A stretch of 64,000 nucleotides of DNA from DATAUD01 sp036268455 (GCA_036268455.1 DATAUD010000009.1:124001-188000), one strand, 5' to 3'; shown: positions 17,521 to 26,984, counted from the stretch's first letter. Program-made: numbers and translations. The notes: generated by a model not told the origin, from the sequence alone.

Positions 17521-18881
17521 AGCCGATGTTGTTGATAGTGGATGATGAAAAGCCGACGCGGGAGGGGTTGCGGGCGGCGCTGGAAGACCATTACGACGTA
17601 TGGGTGGCGGAAGACGCCCGGGCGGCGATGAGCCTGCTGGAAGAGCAGCATTTTGCGGTGTTATTGACGGATTTCCGACTGCCGCAGGAGGATGGGATGA
17701 AATTGATCGCGCGCGCCAAATCGCTGCCAAAACCGCCCATCTGCATTCTGATGACAGCGTACGGATCAGAGGAATTGGCGGTGGACGCGATGAAACGCGG
17801 CGCGGACGATTACATCAACAAAGGGCGCCTGCAAATCGACGAATTGGAAATGCGGATCGCGCGCGCTTTGCGGCACCAGCATCTGGAAGTGGAAAACGTG
17901 GAGTTGCGGGAGCAGTTGCAGTCAAAATTTCGGCTGGACAACATTGTGGGGGAATCGCCCGCGATGAACGAGGTGTTTGACGTCGTGCAGCAGGTTGCGC
18001 CGACGCGGGCGACGGTTTTGCTGCTGGGAGAAAGCGGCACGGGCAAGGAGATGATCGCCAAGGCCATTCACCAGCTCAGCCCGCGCGCGCCGGCGCCGAT
18101 GGTGGCGGTGCATTGCGCGGCGCTTTCGCCGACGTTGCTGGAGAGTGAATTATTTGGCCACGAGAAGGGGGCGTTTACGGGGGCCCACGAGAGGCGGGTG
18201 GGCCGGTTCGAGCAGGCGCAGGGTGGAACGTTATTTCTCGACGAAATTGGGGAGATCGATCCGGCGGTGCAAGTCAAGCTGTTGCGTTTCCTGGGGGAGC
18301 GGACGTTTGAGCGGGTCGGCTCCAATAAGACGTTGACAGCGGATGTCCGCCTGATTACGGCGACGAATAAGAACCTGGATGAGGAGGTCAAGGCGGGGAG
18401 GTTCCGGGAGGACCTGTTTTTCCGGCTGGCGGTGGTGCAAGTGGTATTGCCGCCATTGCGCGAGCGGACGGTGGATATTCCCCTGCTTACGACGAGGTTT
18501 CTCAAAGAATTTGCGGCGGAAAACAATAAAAATGTGAACGACCTGACACCTGACGCGCTCGAAGCGCTGATGAATTATTCCTGGCCCGGCAACGTGCGTG
18601 AATTGCGCACAGCGATTGAAAGCGCGGTGGTGCTGGCGCGCGGTGAGAAAATCGGGCTGCGAGATTTGCCGGCTGCTGTGCGGGCGGCGATGGCGGGACC
18701 GGTTAGTCCGGCACGACTGTTGTCGCAGCCGGATATGACGGTGGCGGAGGCGGAGAAACAGTTGATTGCGCGGGCGTTGAAGGATTCCGGGAAGAATCGA
18801 ACCGCGGCGGCGCGCAAATTGGGGATGAGCCGCCGGACGCTGCACCGGAAATTGCACCTCTACAATTTGGAGGACCTCTAA
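17517..18881 (+). CDS. Sigma-54-dependent response regulator (NtrC family)
   Basis: A 454-residue activator. The receiver domain (1-120) has the phosphorylatable Asp at 52 (LLTDFRL). The AAA+ domain (about 140-375) has Walker A GESGTGKE and the GAFTGA loop that contacts sigma-54, so this is a genuine RpoN activator and not a GAFTGA-less variant. A Fis-type helix-turn-helix closes the protein (NRTAAARKLGMSRRTLHRKL). It is coupled to the upstream kinase. Its position inside the polysaccharide locus suggests control of these genes from -24/-12 promoters (inference); similar kinase/regulator pairs (PrsK/PrsR) accompany exosortase-type polysaccharide loci. Confidence 0.93.
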   Translation: MKPMLLIVDDEKPTREGLRAALEDHYDVWVAEDARAAMSLLEEQHFAVLLTDFRLPQEDGMKLIARAKSLPKPPICILMTAYGSEELAVDAMKRGADDYINKGRLQIDELEMRIARALRHQHLEVENVELREQLQSKFRLDNIVGESPAMNEVFDVVQQVAPTRATVLLLGESGTGKEMIAKAIHQLSPRAPAPMVAVHCAALSPTLLESELFGHEKGAFTGAHERRVGRFEQAQGGTLFLDEIGEIDPAVQVKLLRFLGERTFERVGSNKTLTADVRLITATNKNLDEEVKAGRFREDLFFRLAVVQVVLPPLRERTVDIPLLTTRFLKEFAAENNKNVNDLTPDALEALMNYSWPGNVRELRTAIESAVVLARGEKIGLRDLPAAVRAAMAGPVSPARLLSQPDMTVAEAEKQLIARALKDSGKNRTAAARKLGMSRRTLHRKLHLYNLEDL

Positions 18882-20609
18882 GTGCCTCTTCAGGAGTGGA
18901 TTCATCACTGGGAGGAAGGAGCCGGCGCGCGCGTTTTGAAACTGACGGCGGCCATTCTGGGATTCGTCGCCGTGGCGGGGCTATACCAACTCCTCGCCTA
19001 CCAGAGTTTCGCCAGTGAAGAAGCGATGGAGACGGCGCAACTGGCCCGCAACGTTTCCCAAGGCAACGGCTTTGTCACCCATACCGTGCGCCCGCTGGCC
19101 ATCTACTTATTGAACGGAAAAACCCAGAAAATTCCAGATATCACCACACCCCCTATATATCCCATTTTGCTCGCGGGACTAATGAAAGCGTTGCCGATGG
19201 ATTTTGCGGCCACGCAATATTGGTCGTACGGGCCGGAGCGGTGGATTGCGTTGTTCAATCAGGGGCTTTTTTTTGTGGCGATCGTGCTGCTCTTCCGAAT
19301 CGCGCGAAGGCTGTTCGATTCCCGTGTGGCTTGGCTCTCGGCGATTCTGTTTGGCTGCACGAATCTATATTGGAGATTCACCGTCTCCGGGTTGTCAACG
19401 TTATGGGTTGTGGTGGTTTTTTTGGCGATGGTCATGTGCCTTGTCAGAGTCGCGGAGCGGATTGAGAACCCGCGGATCGGCTGGAGCGCGCTGGCTGGGG
19501 CGTTGGCGGGTCTTGGGGGGATGACCAGGTATTCGTTTGCATGGATGATCGTGCCAGTGCTCTTTTTTTTGGCGTTCGGAGGGCGAGGATCACGGGGAAA
19601 GCACTGTGCGGCGGCCGGACTTTGCTTTTTAATCGTAATAGGCCCGTGGGTGGCGCGTAACATAGTTTTGACTAACACACTTTTTGGAACGGCCAGCTAT
19701 GCGATTGTCCAGGGGACGTCCCCGCTGGAAGGGGACAGTTTGGAGCGGTCCCTAAATCCCAAGGGCGCGCTTGGACGCGTGGAGCCGCTGGATGTAATGG
19801 ACAAGTTCCTTGCCAATGGCCGCGAAATCTGGCGCAACGATTTGCCCAGGGTTGGCGGGAATTGGATTGCAGGATTCTTTCTGGTTGGGTTGCTGATGCC
19901 GTTTCAAGGTGCGGCCCGAGGGCGAATACGGGGGTTTCTGGTGGGATCGATTGTCCTGTTGTTTATCGTACAGGCGCTCGGGCAGACGCATTTGACCGAG
20001 GATTTGCCGGAAATAAATTCGGAAAACCTGCTTGTACTGCTGGCCCCGCTTACATTTGTGTACGGGGTGGCTCTGTTTTATACGTTTTTGGACCAATTAA
20101 ATATGATCACTGCGGAGTTGCGCGGGGCAATTGTAGGGGTTTTCCTTGTCTTGATGTCGGGGCCGCTGATTATGTCGCTCTTACTTGGAACAACCCCGGC
20201 ATATTATACATCCTACTCGCCGATGCACATACAGAAAGTCGCCCGGTTGATGCGCCCTGAGGAATTAATAATGAGCGATATTCCGGCTGGAGTGGCTTGG
20301 TACGGCGACCGTGACTGCTCGTGGCTGTCCTCGGACGATGATCGTGAGTTCTTTAAAATCAACAAGTTACGCACTATAAAGGCGCTGTATCTGACACAGC
20401 GGACGTCGGACGAACGTTTTCTTTCACGGATGGTGGCGGATTCAAATAGCTGGGGGCATTTTTTCTTCCAGTGCGAGGCGCACCTTGAATGTGAAGGACA
20501 CGGGGAGGTGCCGTCGGGGTTTCCTTTAACCAAGGCGCCGACAGGTTTTTTGCCGGATCAACTGCTATTGAGCGATCAACCGCGCTGGAGGTTGCCGGTT
20601 AAAAAATGA
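18882..20609 (+). CDS. Multi-pass glycosyltransferase, GT39/ArnT-like
   Basis: A 575-residue integral membrane protein with about ten hydrophobic segments (first at about 22-42). The N-terminal periplasmic loop has an acidic SFASEEAMETAQLARNVSQG segment resembling the catalytic Asp/Glu region of lipid-phosphosugar-dependent GT-C transferases. It probably transfers a sugar from an undecaprenyl-linked donor in the periplasm. The GTG start at 18882 directly follows the NtrC-like stop, which indicates coupling. Two T8 runs (near 19267 and 19564) fall in the gene without breaking the frame. Acceptor and sugar are unknown. Confidence 0.7.
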   Translation: MPLQEWIHHWEEGAGARVLKLTAAILGFVAVAGLYQLLAYQSFASEEAMETAQLARNVSQGNGFVTHTVRPLAIYLLNGKTQKIPDITTPPIYPILLAGLMKALPMDFAATQYWSYGPERWIALFNQGLFFVAIVLLFRIARRLFDSRVAWLSAILFGCTNLYWRFTVSGLSTLWVVVVFLAMVMCLVRVAERIENPRIGWSALAGALAGLGGMTRYSFAWMIVPVLFFLAFGGRGSRGKHCAAAGLCFLIVIGPWVARNIVLTNTLFGTASYAIVQGTSPLEGDSLERSLNPKGALGRVEPLDVMDKFLANGREIWRNDLPRVGGNWIAGFFLVGLLMPFQGAARGRIRGFLVGSIVLLFIVQALGQTHLTEDLPEINSENLLVLLAPLTFVYGVALFYTFLDQLNMITAELRGAIVGVFLVLMSGPLIMSLLLGTTPAYYTSYSPMHIQKVARLMRPEELIMSDIPAGVAWYGDRDCSWLSSDDDREFFKINKLRTIKALYLTQRTSDERFLSRMVADSNSWGHFFFQCEAHLECEGHGEVPSGFPLTKAPTGFLPDQLLLSDQPRWRLPVKK

Positions 20610-20628
20610 AATAACGTGAAATTTTCTT

Positions 20629-20657
20629 TTGACAAATTTCGCGGCAACACGTAGAAC
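20629..20657 (+). promoter_or_regulatory. Candidate sigma-70 promoter for the barrel/export genes
   Basis: TTGACA at 20629-20634 and TAGAAC at 20652-20657 are separated by exactly 17 bp. This is a perfect -35 box with a 4/6 -10 box. It lies 20 bp after the glycosyltransferase stop and gives a leader of about 60 nt before ATG 20725. Confidence 0.55.
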
Positions 20658-20724
20658 TCCTTGCGATTGAACACAACTTCATGGTAAAGATGTTTTGCCG
20701 TCAGGGAAGTCGATAAAAAAACAT

Positions 20725-22074
20725 ATGAAAAAACTTTTTGCTTCTGTCGGATTGGTCGCGATTGGCGCCGCCTCGGCCCATGCGCAATATGCCCCCGGAT
20801 TAACCCCGCTGGAAATGTCGAAAGCATGGTCAGTATCCGCGGAGCTTCGCGGTTTTTATGATGACAACTACCTGACATTGCCAAAAGGCCTAGCCGAACA
20901 CAGTTGGGGAACGGAGATCAGCCCGTCGGCATCCGTCAACCATTCGGTGCAGGATACACTTTTCAGCGCCAGTTATATGTATGATCTGCGCTGGTACGAA
21001 GACCACAGCGTCACCGACCAGGCGCACGAATTTAACGGGAGGCTAGAGCATGAGTTCAGCGACCGGTTTAAACTTTCGATCAACGAGTCATTCGTGGTGG
21101 CGCAAGAACCGAACGTCCTTGACTCGACCGTCGTTTCGTCACCGTTGCGGATTGAAGGAAATAACGTGCGCAACACCGGGCAGTTGGATTTTACGGTTGA
21201 ATTGACAAAATTGCTGGATTTGCACATGGGATATGCGAACACGGTTTATGCGTATCAGCAGCATGCTGGCGATGTGATCGGCTACAATACAAGTGTGGCT
21301 TCGCCTATCAACCCTTACGCGTATGCGCCTGGTTATCTGGCAACGACCGGTTTTGTTCCGAGCCGCTCGGCCGCTTTGGACCGGATGGAGCAATTGGCCA
21401 CAGTAGATTTGCGTTGGAAGGCGACGCCCGACACAACCGGAGTTTTTGGTTACCAATACGAGAATGTCAATTATACCAGCCCCGAACTGATCATTTATCC
21501 TAATGCATCTTATCCAGGCGGGGCCTACAGCAACGTTCGCAACGAAGATGACCATTTTGCTTTCATTGGGGCCGATCACAGTTTTACTCCTAATCTCAAT
21601 GGGTCCATCCGGGTAGGCGGTGAATATGTCGATTATTACAAAATCGACACAAGTCGGCTTTCGCCGTATGTGGATGCGAATTTGACATGGCAATATACGC
21701 CGTTGTCTTCGGCGCAGGTTGGAGTGAAACACATTCACAATTCGACGGACGTGACCGGAGCGACCACGCCGGTGCTGGACACGGATGCGACAGCGGTTTA
21801 TGCGTCGGTCAATCACAAGATTACCGATCAGTTCACGGTCAACGCAATGGGGCAGGCGCAGTATTCAACGTTTGTGGGTGGAGATTATTATGGACAGGGG
21901 AGCCTTAACGGGAGGGGTGAGAATTTCTACGTGTTGGGGATCAACCTGGCGTATCATTTCAATCCGTGGTTTATGACGGAAGCCGGGTACAACTACAGCA
22001 AGTTGAATTCCGATGTTTACCAGCGGGGTTACACGCGGAATATGGTTTATTTGGGATTCCGGGCGAGCTATTAA
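20725..22074 (+). CDS. Outer-membrane beta-barrel protein of the polysaccharide locus
   Basis: A 449-residue exported protein. A clear signal peptide (KKLFASVGLVAIGAASAHAQ) starts at ATG 20725. The remainder alternates polar and aromatic/hydrophobic residues in about 16 strand-like segments and ends YLGFRASY, with a terminal aromatic residue as expected for BAM-inserted barrels. Barrels of this kind adjoin Wzc/Wza genes in exopolysaccharide loci, where they may form the outer-membrane exit or anchor. It is preceded by its own candidate promoter and followed by a terminator-like hairpin. Confidence 0.78.
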   Translation: MKKLFASVGLVAIGAASAHAQYAPGLTPLEMSKAWSVSAELRGFYDDNYLTLPKGLAEHSWGTEISPSASVNHSVQDTLFSASYMYDLRWYEDHSVTDQAHEFNGRLEHEFSDRFKLSINESFVVAQEPNVLDSTVVSSPLRIEGNNVRNTGQLDFTVELTKLLDLHMGYANTVYAYQQHAGDVIGYNTSVASPINPYAYAPGYLATTGFVPSRSAALDRMEQLATVDLRWKATPDTTGVFGYQYENVNYTSPELIIYPNASYPGGAYSNVRNEDDHFAFIGADHSFTPNLNGSIRVGGEYVDYYKIDTSRLSPYVDANLTWQYTPLSSAQVGVKHIHNSTDVTGATTPVLDTDATAVYASVNHKITDQFTVNAMGQAQYSTFVGGDYYGQGSLNGRGENFYVLGINLAYHFNPWFMTEAGYNYSKLNSDVYQRGYTRNMVYLGFRASY

Positions 22075-22109
22075 AAAACGCCGAAATAAAATTGACCTTT
22101 TGTTCAGAA

Positions 22110-22149
22110 AGCTAGAACGTATTGCTCCAATATACGTATCTAGCTTTTT
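22110..22149 (+). terminator. Terminator- or attenuator-like hairpin before the tyrosine kinase gene
   Basis: The left arm AGCTAGAACGTAT (22110-22122) pairs with the right arm ATACGTATCTAGCT (22132-22145), with a single-base bulge and a 9-nt loop. TTTTT follows at 22145-22149 and further T-rich sequence after that. This is a classic intrinsic terminator shape. Only 17 bp separate the T tract from the ATG of the kinase gene, so the hairpin would either end the barrel transcript or attenuate transcription into the export genes. Confidence 0.65.
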
Positions 22150-22166
22150 GATTTTAATTTTAAATT

Positions 22167-24326
22167 ATGGACGCCGTAACGACGAATGAGAACCCTGAGA
22201 TAAAACTCCATTTTCTGGACTATTGGAGAGTCATTCGACTTCGGCGGAGTTTGATTCTGGTTGTATTCCTGTTGTGCGTGATGACGAGCACGCTGCTGAC
22301 GATTGCGCTGCCAAAAAAATACGCCAGCACAGTGCGAATCGAGGTGCAAAAGGACACGCCGGAAGTCTCGATGGTGCATCCTGAAGCCTACGCCTATTCG
22401 GGTTCCGATCCTTATTTTCTCACCACGCAGTTCAAGATCATTCAATCGTATTCGATTTTGACCAATGTCATTGCGGAACTGCGGTTGGACAAGACACTGT
22501 CGGAACAAGAGGGCATGCCGCCGTGGACGATGGACGAGACGTTCGACTACTTGAGCCAGAAGATTTCAGTCGAACAGACGCGCATGACGAGTTTGATTGA
22601 GATCACGGTCAAGAACCAAAGTGCGCAACTGGCCGCCAATATTGCCAACGCGATCGCTGATTCTTACAAACGATCCCGCTTGGAACGATGGAAAGAAACC
22701 CGCGGTGGCGGAATTGAAGCCTACAAGTCGCGTCTGGCTGAACAAGAGGCAGCACTTTATGCGGCCGAATCAAATCTCGACGTGCTGCGCACGAACCTTC
22801 AAATTTCGGAGTTGGATTCTCAAAATGCCATCAGTGAAACGATTGAAGGGAAGAATCTCGAAGACTGGGCGCATCAGGAGGTAATGGCCCGAGCTGATTA
22901 CCTGTCTTACAGCAACATGCTTTTCAAGCTGGAGTCGATACCCCGCGACAAGTTGGGCTCCGAATTGGTAACCGCTTATAAGAACCTGAGCGATATGGAG
23001 TTGACGGAGAAGGCATTCCGGTTGGCAACCGCCAAGGACGACATGACGACGGCGAAAAATAATTATGGGCCTGGAAATCCCAAGTATGTAACTGCGGACC
23101 AAAATCTTCAGCATGCTCAGGAAGACTATGACAACAAGGTCGATGGAATCATCGCCGGAATTAAAGCCCGAGTCGATGATGATCGGAATGACCTTCAAAT
23201 GTACGAGCAACAGGAGGAAAAGATTAGAACGGACAAAAACGCGCAGGACCAGAAATATCGTCCTTACTACCAGCAAAAGGATTTGATTGAGAGTTTGAGA
23301 AAAGAGCGCGACGAGATGGAACGATATTTGAATCAGGAGATAGCGGAAGCCGGGCAGCCTGATGCCAATAACGTGGTCGTTCGGGACCCGGCGCGGCCGG
23401 AACGGCGTCCGGTCAGCCCCAAAACCATGATTATTGTGCCGCTGGGGATTATCGTCGGTCTCATTGTTGGCCTCGGGTTGGCATTCTTTATCGAATATTT
23501 GGACACGAGCGTCAAGACCATTGATGACGTTGAACGTTCGTTGCAGGCGGCAGTCCTGGGGGTTATCCCGCAAAACGTTGGCATCTTGCTGGAAGAAGGG
23601 CCGGAAAGCCCCCATGCGGAGGCTTACCGGGTGCTGCGGACGAACATTTTGTTTTCACGCAAGGATGAAAAGTGGAACACGCTTACATGCCTCAGCGGCG
23701 GCGCGGGCGAGGGCAAATCGACGACGCTGTTCAATCTGGCGACGGTTTTTGCGCAGAACGGCCAGCGCGTTGTTGTTGTGGACTCGGATTTACGGCGCCC
23801 GACCCTGCACAAGGCGTTGCACGTGTCGAACACGATTGGACTCACTGATTACCTGTTGAAAAAGAACACACTTGATGAAGTTATCCAGAAGACAATAGTG
23901 CCGACGATGGACTTCATCGCGAGTGGGAAGCTGCCCAGCAGTTCAATGAGTATTTTAGGGTCGGGGCAAATGAGGGAAACAATCCAGGAACTCAAGCGGC
24001 GATATGATTTCATCTTCTTTGATTCCCCGCCGTTGCTCGGCGTGAGCGATGCCTCCATTCTGGCGAGCGAAATGGACATGGTGCTTCAAGTGGTGCAGTA
24101 TCGCCGGTATCCGCAGCCCATGACCTTGCGCGCCAAGCAGATGATCCTCAAGGTTGGCGGGAATCTGGTGGGCATCGTTTTGAACAATATCAATATGAGC
24201 CAGGACGAAAATTACTATTACTACAGTGGATATTACGAATATCAGTCTCAACAAAAAGACCAGACAGTTGTCCAAGTAGCAGACGCCGCGAAACCGGCCA
24301 AAGTCGAGATCAAACCAAAATACTGA
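22167..24326 (+). CDS. Polysaccharide co-polymerase / tyrosine autokinase (Wzc/GumC-CpsD fusion)
   Basis: A 719-residue inner-membrane protein controlling chain length and export of surface polysaccharide. Wzz-type membrane segments lie at about 28-48 and 423-443, enclosing a periplasmic coiled-coil domain. The cytoplasmic BY-kinase domain has Walker A GGAGEGKSTT (about 511-520), Walker A' VVVVDSDLRRP and Walker B FIFFDSPP. The C terminus carries the autophosphorylated tyrosine cluster NYYYYSGYYEY. It works with the Wza-like lipoprotein encoded 28 bp downstream. No Shine-Dalgarno sequence is seen before ATG 22167. No dedicated phosphatase (Wzb) is seen in the window. Confidence 0.93.
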   Translation: MDAVTTNENPEIKLHFLDYWRVIRLRRSLILVVFLLCVMTSTLLTIALPKKYASTVRIEVQKDTPEVSMVHPEAYAYSGSDPYFLTTQFKIIQSYSILTNVIAELRLDKTLSEQEGMPPWTMDETFDYLSQKISVEQTRMTSLIEITVKNQSAQLAANIANAIADSYKRSRLERWKETRGGGIEAYKSRLAEQEAALYAAESNLDVLRTNLQISELDSQNAISETIEGKNLEDWAHQEVMARADYLSYSNMLFKLESIPRDKLGSELVTAYKNLSDMELTEKAFRLATAKDDMTTAKNNYGPGNPKYVTADQNLQHAQEDYDNKVDGIIAGIKARVDDDRNDLQMYEQQEEKIRTDKNAQDQKYRPYYQQKDLIESLRKERDEMERYLNQEIAEAGQPDANNVVVRDPARPERRPVSPKTMIIVPLGIIVGLIVGLGLAFFIEYLDTSVKTIDDVERSLQAAVLGVIPQNVGILLEEGPESPHAEAYRVLRTNILFSRKDEKWNTLTCLSGGAGEGKSTTLFNLATVFAQNGQRVVVVDSDLRRPTLHKALHVSNTIGLTDYLLKKNTLDEVIQKTIVPTMDFIASGKLPSSSMSILGSGQMRETIQELKRRYDFIFFDSPPLLGVSDASILASEMDMVLQVVQYRRYPQPMTLRAKQMILKVGGNLVGIVLNNINMSQDENYYYYSGYYEYQSQQKDQTVVQVADAAKPAKVEIKPKY

Positions 24327-24354
24327 TCTTGGCCCGCTCGCCAAGTCTTGAACT

Positions 24355-24990
24355 ATGAGACTGTTACACAGAAAGTCATTCTTTTCGTTTTGCGCTTTGG
24401 TTGTCCTGGCGATCATCGCGGTTTTGCCGGGCTGCGCGACCAATGCTCCGTCGCAAACCCCACAATCGTCGCCGGCGGCCCCTGAGACACAGGAGCACAA
24501 TGCCTTAATGGATCCGTTGAGGGTGAGTGACCGGATCAAGATAGAGTTTTCAGGCACTCCAGAACCAATCGATCCAATTGAGGAAGAGGTTGCGGCGGAC
24601 CACACGGTCAATGTTCCATTTATCGGCCATATTCAGGCCGATGGCAAGACGCCGGCCCAGCTTGCAAAAGATATCGAGGATGCGCTGGTGCCGAAATATT
24701 ATGCTCATCTGAGCGTGTCGGTAACGCCCACCGCGCGGTTCTTTTATGTCGGCGGCGAAATAAGTCAGAATAGCTCCGGAGGGAGGATGCTTTATCAGGG
24801 GCCAATCACGGTGACTCGGGCCATCGATTCCGCCGGTGGGTTCAGTCCGTTTGCCAACAAAAGGAAAGTAAGGTTGACTCGCGTGGACGGCACTCAGATT
24901 ATTGTCAATTGCATTAAGGCGATCGACCATCCGGAAAAAGACCCGCCTGTATATCCCGGTGACCGCATTTACGTGCCTCGCCGCTTTTAG
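24355..24990 (+). CDS. Wza-type polysaccharide export lipoprotein
   Basis: A 211-residue lipoprotein of the outer-membrane export channel. The signal sequence ends in the lipobox VLPGCAT (lipidated Cys at about 27). The Poly_export domain follows (VSDRIKIEFSG ... TVNVPFIGHIQADGKTPAQL), then a single SLBB-like domain (FFYVGGEISQ ... VTRAIDSAGGFSPFANKRKV) and the end motif YPGDRIYVPRRF. It is shorter than E. coli Wza because it lacks the second SLBB and the outer-membrane helix region, which is common in this group. It partners with the Wzc-like kinase upstream. Confidence 0.92.
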   Translation: MRLLHRKSFFSFCALVVLAIIAVLPGCATNAPSQTPQSSPAAPETQEHNALMDPLRVSDRIKIEFSGTPEPIDPIEEEVAADHTVNVPFIGHIQADGKTPAQLAKDIEDALVPKYYAHLSVSVTPTARFFYVGGEISQNSSGGRMLYQGPITVTRAIDSAGGFSPFANKRKVRLTRVDGTQIIVNCIKAIDHPEKDPPVYPGDRIYVPRRF

Positions 24991-24992
24991 CG

Positions 24993-25382
24993 ATGGTTCA
25001 GCTTCAGATTCTCTCTGGGAACCGAACCGGGACGAGATTCTCTGGCGATCATTTTCCAATCCGGGTCGGGCGCTCCGAGGAGTCGGACCTGACCTTACAG
25101 GAGCCTGGCGTCTGGCCGCGTCATTTCCAAATCACCTGGCAGTCGGAAGGCTTGATACTTGAGGCGGAGCCGGACGCATTAATCAGCGTGAACGAAGCGG
25201 CAATCCATCGGGCTGTTTTACGCAATGGTGACGTTATCACGGTTGGCTCGTTGAAAATCCGGTTCAGCCTGGGTCCCATGCGGCAATCGTCGTTGGCAAT
25301 GTGCGAATGGCTGACGTGGGTTGCGCTCGGGGCGCTTTGCCTTGGGCAGGTGGCTCTGGTGTATCTCTTGCTTCGCTGGTGA
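24993..25382 (+). CDS. FHA-domain protein with C-terminal membrane anchor
   Basis: A 129-residue protein starting 3 bp after the export lipoprotein stop. The forkhead-associated fold is shown by FPIRVGRSEESDLTLQEPGV, then RHFQI and LRNGDVITVGSLKIRFS. It retains the GR-S and phosphothreonine-contacting RH positions. A membrane helix lies at about 107-127 (WVALGALCLGQVALVYLLL). It is probably a tail-anchored reader of phosphothreonine on polysaccharide-machinery proteins. No Ser/Thr kinase is encoded nearby, so the phosphorylating partner is unknown. Confidence 0.8.
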   Translation: MVQLQILSGNRTGTRFSGDHFPIRVGRSEESDLTLQEPGVWPRHFQITWQSEGLILEAEPDALISVNEAAIHRAVLRNGDVITVGSLKIRFSLGPMRQSSLAMCEWLTWVALGALCLGQVALVYLLLRW

Positions 25383-25391
25383 TTGGCTAAT

Positions 25392-26984
25392 CTAATGGCG
25401 GAAATGGCGCACGCCAGTGAATGCCATGCACAAACCGTTCTCATCGGCGGCCGCAATTACCTCGGGATCGCGGAGGGACCCGCCGGGCTGGATGGCAGCG
25501 GTGGCTCCTGCTTTGGCGGCGGCGATCAACCCATCTGGAAACGGAAAGAAAGCGTCGCTGCAAACGGCGCTGCCGGCGAGGGAGAGCCTCGCTTCCTGCG
25601 CTTTCCAAACAGCAATCCGGCTGGCATCCACGCGGCTCATCTGCCCCGCGCCAATGCCGAGTGTGCGATCCGCAGCCGCGAAAACAATGGCGTTCGACTT
25701 GACGTTTTTGACAATTTTCCAGCCGAAAAGCATGGCCTGGCGCTCGGTTTCCGTGGGCTGCCGTTTGGTGACCACTTGCAAATCCGGGGTGGAAACCTGT
25801 TCGTCGTCCCGCTGCTGAACGAGGAGCGAATCGGCCCCGACGCCGCGCAGGTCCAGGCTGGGACCGGCCGCCGGGGATTTGAGGATTTGAAGCAGCCGCA
25901 AATTTTTCTTCTTTTGCAGCAACTCGAGCGCATCGGGCGCGAACTCGGGCGCGATGATGACTTCGCTAAAGATTTCCGAAATCGCCTCGGCGCAAGCCAA
26001 GTCGAGCGCGCGGTTCACGGCGATGATTCCGCCGAAGGGCGCCTGTTTGTCCGTGGTGAAGGCTTTTTCCCAGGCGTCGCGCAAGTTTTCGCCTTGGCCG
26101 ACGCCGCAAGGATTGGTGTGTTTGAGAATGGCGAGGGTGGGCGCCGCGTCCTTGAATTCCCCGATAAGGACGCTGGCGGCTGTCAAATCGAGAATGTTGT
26201 TGTAGGAAAGTTCCTTGCCGTGCAGTTGTTTGAAGTATTCGCCAAACCTGCCGTAAAGGGCGGCTCGCTGGTGGGGATTTTCGCCGTAACGCAATTCCTG
26301 CGAACGGCTGGCGTTCAACCGAAGGACGGGCGGCCAGGATTCTCCGGGCCGCGGCGGCTGGGGCCAGGTTTCATCGGGCAGGCTGGGGCTGACGCCAAAC
26401 GTTTTTGAAAGGTAGGCGGCGATTTGACCGTCGTAAGCTGATGTGTGGGCAAAGACCTTTGCCGCCAGCCGTCGCCGCAATTCGGGCGCGGTGTTTCCTT
26501 CGGCGATAATCTGGTCGGCGACTTCGGCGTAATCCGCGGGGTCCATCACCACGGTCACGCTGTCGTGGTTTTTGGCGGCGCTGCGAAGCATTGATGGGCC
26601 GCCAATGTCGATATTTTCGATGGCGTCGGCAAGTGTCACGTTTGGGCTGGCCACAGTTTGAGCGAAGGGATAGAGGTTCACCACCACGAGGTCGATGGGT
26701 TTGATGTCGTGCTTTTTGGCGGCGGCTTCGTGAGCGGGATTGCCCCGGATAAAGAGAAGGCCGCCGTGAATCTTTGGGTGCAAGGTCTTGACGCGGCCGT
26801 CGAGCATTTCAGGGAACTCGGTATAGGCGCTGAGGTCGCTGACCATGATGCCTTGATCGCGCAGGGATTTGGCGGTGCCGCCGGTGGAGATAATTTCAAT
26901 GCCCGCGGAGGCGAGAGCCTGGGCGAGGGCGACGAGGCCTGTTTTGTCGTAAACGGAGAGCAATGCGCGCTGAATCTTCGCCAT
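25392..26984 (-). CDS. purH: Bifunctional AICAR transformylase / IMP cyclohydrolase
   Basis: Catalyses the last two steps of purine synthesis: formylation of AICAR, then ring closure to IMP. The 530-residue length is typical. The N-terminal IMP cyclohydrolase domain begins RALLSVYDKTGLVALAQAL and includes STGGTAKSL. The C-terminal transformylase domain has LRYGENPHQRAALYG and the KHTNPCGVG motif, which contains the catalytic Lys-His pair. It ends FTGVRHFRH. It converges on the FHA gene with a 9-bp gap and has no purine neighbours here. Confidence 0.95.
   Translation of the reverse strand: MAKIQRALLSVYDKTGLVALAQALASAGIEIISTGGTAKSLRDQGIMVSDLSAYTEFPEMLDGRVKTLHPKIHGGLLFIRGNPAHEAAAKKHDIKPIDLVVVNLYPFAQTVASPNVTLADAIENIDIGGPSMLRSAAKNHDSVTVVMDPADYAEVADQIIAEGNTAPELRRRLAAKVFAHTSAYDGQIAAYLSKTFGVSPSLPDETWPQPPRPGESWPPVLRLNASRSQELRYGENPHQRAALYGRFGEYFKQLHGKELSYNNILDLTAASVLIGEFKDAAPTLAILKHTNPCGVGQGENLRDAWEKAFTTDKQAPFGGIIAVNRALDLACAEAISEIFSEVIIAPEFAPDALELLQKKKNLRLLQILKSPAAGPSLDLRGVGADSLLVQQRDDEQVSTPDLQVVTKRQPTETERQAMLFGWKIVKNVKSNAIVFAAADRTLGIGAGQMSRVDASRIAVWKAQEARLSLAGSAVCSDAFFPFPDGLIAAAKAGATAAIQPGGSLRDPEVIAAADENGLCMAFTGVRHFRH

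Noticed and set aside
25383..26408. 341-codon open frame on the plus strand opposite purH
   Set aside because: Lies entirely antisense to the well-supported purH, has no recognisable domain, and is rich in Gly/Arg/Asn as expected for a complement frame of a GC-rich gene.
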